Shown: positions 61,973 to 64,000 of the stretch, piece by piece
Layout: the number at the start of each line of letters is the position of its first letter
How positions within the stretch are numbered: position 1 is the stretch's first letter
Source: Chlorops oryzae
Lineage: Eukaryota > Arthropoda > Insecta > Diptera > Chloropidae
Assembly (NCBI GenBank): GCA_020466095.1
Contig: CM035807.1
Coordinates: 45,629,978-45,693,977 of the forward strand
DNA length: 64,000 bases
Direction of reading: 5' to 3'
The notes under the pieces: generated by a model
What the model was told of the DNA's origin: nothing
Database searches by the model: none
What the model saw: the letters and a program-made list of their open reading frames with translations, nothing else
Translations under genes and position numbers: made by a program

Positions 61973-63019
61973 CTAAATATATAAAGAAAATATATTAACA
62001 TTATTTCAAATTAAAAACAAAACCAAACAAAAGCAAAATAATCTGGCTTATTTGGAAATCAAACGAGTTTGGCGTGAATTTGAGAAATTTAGAGATGATC
62101 GAATCCTTAGTAATATTTTATTTGTCCCAAATATTTGCTTAAATATTTTCGGAAACAACTTCACTGTTATTATAATATTTATTATTTGTCCGAAAAATCG
62201 AATTCAGAAAATAGAATACTGTTGGGATACGGGGACTAAAAGGTATGACGCCGTGGCATTTTGGTAGGTACGCATGTCATATAATCCTATATAACCTTGT
62301 AAATAAAAGATTCAATTGAAAGTTTACAATTCTTTTATTTCTTAAGGTAGTATTACACTGTTTGGCATTTGGCCCAATATTTGGAATTTCGGTGCCAAAC
62401 ACAGGTTCAAACAGTGTAATAGGCAAATATATTTGACTAAACATATTATTTGATCGCATTTGGGTTATGTTTGGCATATCGTCAAAAAGCCAAATATTTG
62501 ACACTTTTTTTTTGTATAATTGGGTTCGCTTTAAAAAAGCAAACTGTTTCACGTATTTGGAATAATTTTTTGTTTGGATATTCCTTGTCAACTGCAGAAA
62601 CAAATACAGCCAAATAAAGACAAAATTATTTTTATTTCAACCTAAAATTGAATTTAAAAAAAGTCTGAAGGAAAAAAGAGAGTCAAAAAGGTTTCCATAC
62701 AGTGGAGTGACACCGAAAAATGAAATTGATAAGCAATGTGGAAATGCGCGAATGTCTCTGGAACGCCCAGTTAAATGATTATAAAAATAAAATAATCAGA
62801 GATAATGCTTGGGGAAAGAGGTGGGGCTTGAGTTTGAACAAAGAAATTGGGTGTGTGTATAGCTACCATGTAGACTTAAGCTTTCGCTGAAAAAAAATTG
62901 CGACATCCAAAACTTGGTCATCATCCTACACATTAAAAAAAACACTCTTATTCTCATATCTGTATACAAAAAGATTTTTTTTTGCTTCTTCTGATAAAGT
63001 CGTCACTTAAGGTTAAATT
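61973..63019. other. non-coding region with an ~80-bp palindromic unit
   Basis: TATTACACTGTTTG (62349-62362) pairs with CAAACAGTGTAATA (about 62412-62425), and GCCAAATATTTG-like words recur to 62500. No exon for the cyclic-nucleotide-binding gene was seen upstream of 61972. Confidence 0.5.
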
Positions 63020-63235
63020 TGACCAATTCGCGAAATTCGCGAAAATTTGGTTCACTATTTTGAATTGAGTATTTCGCAACTAAACAAAATGTCCTCTAAG
63101 GGTTAAAATTTGATCAAGACCACCATCCGCGAAATTCGCGAAAATTTGATTTTCACTATTTTGAATTGATATTTCGCAGCTAAACAAAATGTCCTCTAAG
63201 GGTTAAAATTTGATCAAGACCACCATTCGCGAACC
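63020..63235. repeat. ~100-bp tandem repeat, just over two units
   Basis: CGCGAAATTCGCGAAAATTTG occurs at about 63029 and 63128 (first 20 bases identical), and TTTGATCAAGACCACCAT at about 63109 and 63209. The last unit is interrupted by the retrotransposon leader at about 63233. Related to the inner inverted repeat at 51532-51852. Confidence 0.8.
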
Positions 63236-64000
63236 CGGCCCGGTAGGTACTTGGGTATCTAGCGCGACTGTCACAAGCCAGCTTTAAAGGGGAGTGATGG
63301 AGGAGTAAAACCTTCTCAAAAACCAGCCCTATCTGGCCCCGATAGGATTTAGCTGTAAGGGCCCCACCCTGGGATACGGGTTTTTTCATGTGAAATGGAG
63401 GAAAATGGAAAGGAGCGGGTAGGGATATCTACCCAAACGTCGGTAGGAGTTGTGACTGCGACTACCGGCGGGCGCGGCGAAGCTATAAGCCGCGTCGCCA
63501 GCGGTCAAACCACGCTTGCAATGGCAGCAGGTTGCAGCGGAGGAGATGTTACTGCGAAAAACCCTAAAAGGATGCAAAGGAGTGCCGGTTCGACGGAGAC
63601 ACGGACTCCGAAAGCATCAAATCGGTCAAATACCGCTGAAGAGGATGCGCTTTTGGGCTCCCCCCGGTCGTGTACGGGTGCCAGTTTCCCTAGTAGGAAC
63701 GGGCCAAACACAGGCCAACTAAGGAGGGACGAAAAGCGCTTGCCGAATATAAAGCCGCCCTCAAGGTCGTTGCTAGGCTAGAGGGATCGGCGAGCCAATC
63801 AAAAGAGGAGACCGAGAGGTTGAAGTGGGCGGGGGACCGTCGAAAAGGGACGTCTGCATTTTGACAGCAAGTCTAAGTTCGCTGCTACCAATCCTGCCTT
63901 TGCAAACAAAGTAGAGGAGGGGGTAGCAAGGAAAATTGCTGACAAAAGGCAGCGGTCCTCGGAAGCGGATCCACCGGCCTCGAAAAGACCTAGGTCCAAA
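63236..64000 (+). mobile_element. LOA/R1-type non-LTR retrotransposon, third copy, 5' end
   Basis: The leader (CCTATCTGGCCCC, AAGGGCCCCACC near 63325-63370) matches that of the 10975 copy. The element continues past the window edge. Confidence 0.8.
63395..64000 (+). pseudogene. LOA/R1-type ORF1, 5' part, frameshifted
   Basis: MEENGKERVGISTQTSVGVV at 63395 aligns with the ORF1 start at 11085. The Ser/Thr-rich head and acidic stretch are conserved. The frame shifts near 63705 (to EGRKALAEYKAALKVVARLE) and again near 63834 (to FAATNPAFANKVEE and KIADKRQRS), so this copy is already broken within 450 bp of its start. Confidence 0.75.

Overview
The window looks like heterochromatin-like or otherwise repeat-swamped DNA from a higher fly. 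A tephritid fruit fly is my best guess. The evidence is AT-rich DNA, 50-67 nt introns, many insect transposon families (irritans- and mellifera-type mariners, a DD37E Tc1-like element, Bel-Pao, Gypsy, Jockey and LOA/R1-type non-LTR elements, Helitron, hAT, PIF/Harbinger) and dipteran dispersed repeats. Five runs of exactly 100 N (6536-6635, 20255-20354, 33386-33485, 47107-47206, 60673-60772) are scaffold joins of unknown true size. No RNA gene, CRISPR array or operon is present; I see only degenerate tRNA-like sequences.

Layout. 0.2-3.1 kb: a broken PIF/Harbinger element with divergent MADF/BESS and transposase genes; its MADF gene is split by a 1.0-kb terminal-inverted-repeat (TIR) insertion. 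3.3-3.7 kb: hairpin tandem repeat. 4.4-4.9 kb: three intact 3' exons of a DUF4806 gene (minus). 4.9-6.3 kb: LOA/R1-type retrotransposon relic. 6.6-7.7 kb: mariner. 7.75-10.58 kb: Helitron helicase relic with a recognisable 3' end. 10.98-13.26 kb: second LOA/R1-type element. 14.0-15.1 kb: Jockey 3' end (minus). 15.3-18.4 kb: non-coding with three tRNA-like sequences. 18.4-19.5 kb: another non-LTR relic. 20.36-22.89 kb: Jockey element. 22.9-32.1 kb: a mosaic of mariner tips, a DD37E Tc1-like transposon in three partial or complete copies, and the two ends of one Bel-Pao element. 34.8-36.6 kb: minisatellite and gag-like relic. 36.6-46.3 kb: a nearly complete but decayed Bel-Pao element (minus) with a 3.2-kb internally deleted Gypsy element nested in its leader. 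46.3-46.8 kb: long inverted repeat. 47.3-48.4 kb: mellifera-type mariner. 50.0-50.8 kb: first four exons of a cyclic-nucleotide-binding-domain gene (minus). 51.3-54.0 kb: nested palindromes, hAT element and pogo-like MITE. 56.9-60.6 kb: an unclassified TIR element containing a second MITE and a 1.8-kb transposon with ~500-bp TIRs that encodes an uncharacterised protein family. 61.84-61.97 kb: a lone exon that fits as exon 5 of a cyclic-nucleotide-binding gene. 63.2 kb to end: a third LOA/R1-type element running off the window.

The genes do not form a pathway. Only the DUF4806 and cyclic-nucleotide-binding exons look like host genes, because their splice sites and reading frames are clean. Nearly all transposon proteins carry frameshifts or stops; the clear exception is the 333-aa DD37E transposase at 23553-24554. 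The most unusual signals are the long-TIR element with an uncharacterised protein, the 3.8-kb element with GGGCGATTCC termini and repeated CGCGGGTGCAAC motifs, the paired-hairpin tandem repeats at the 3' ends of two different Jockey elements, and the out-of-order cyclic-nucleotide-binding exon.
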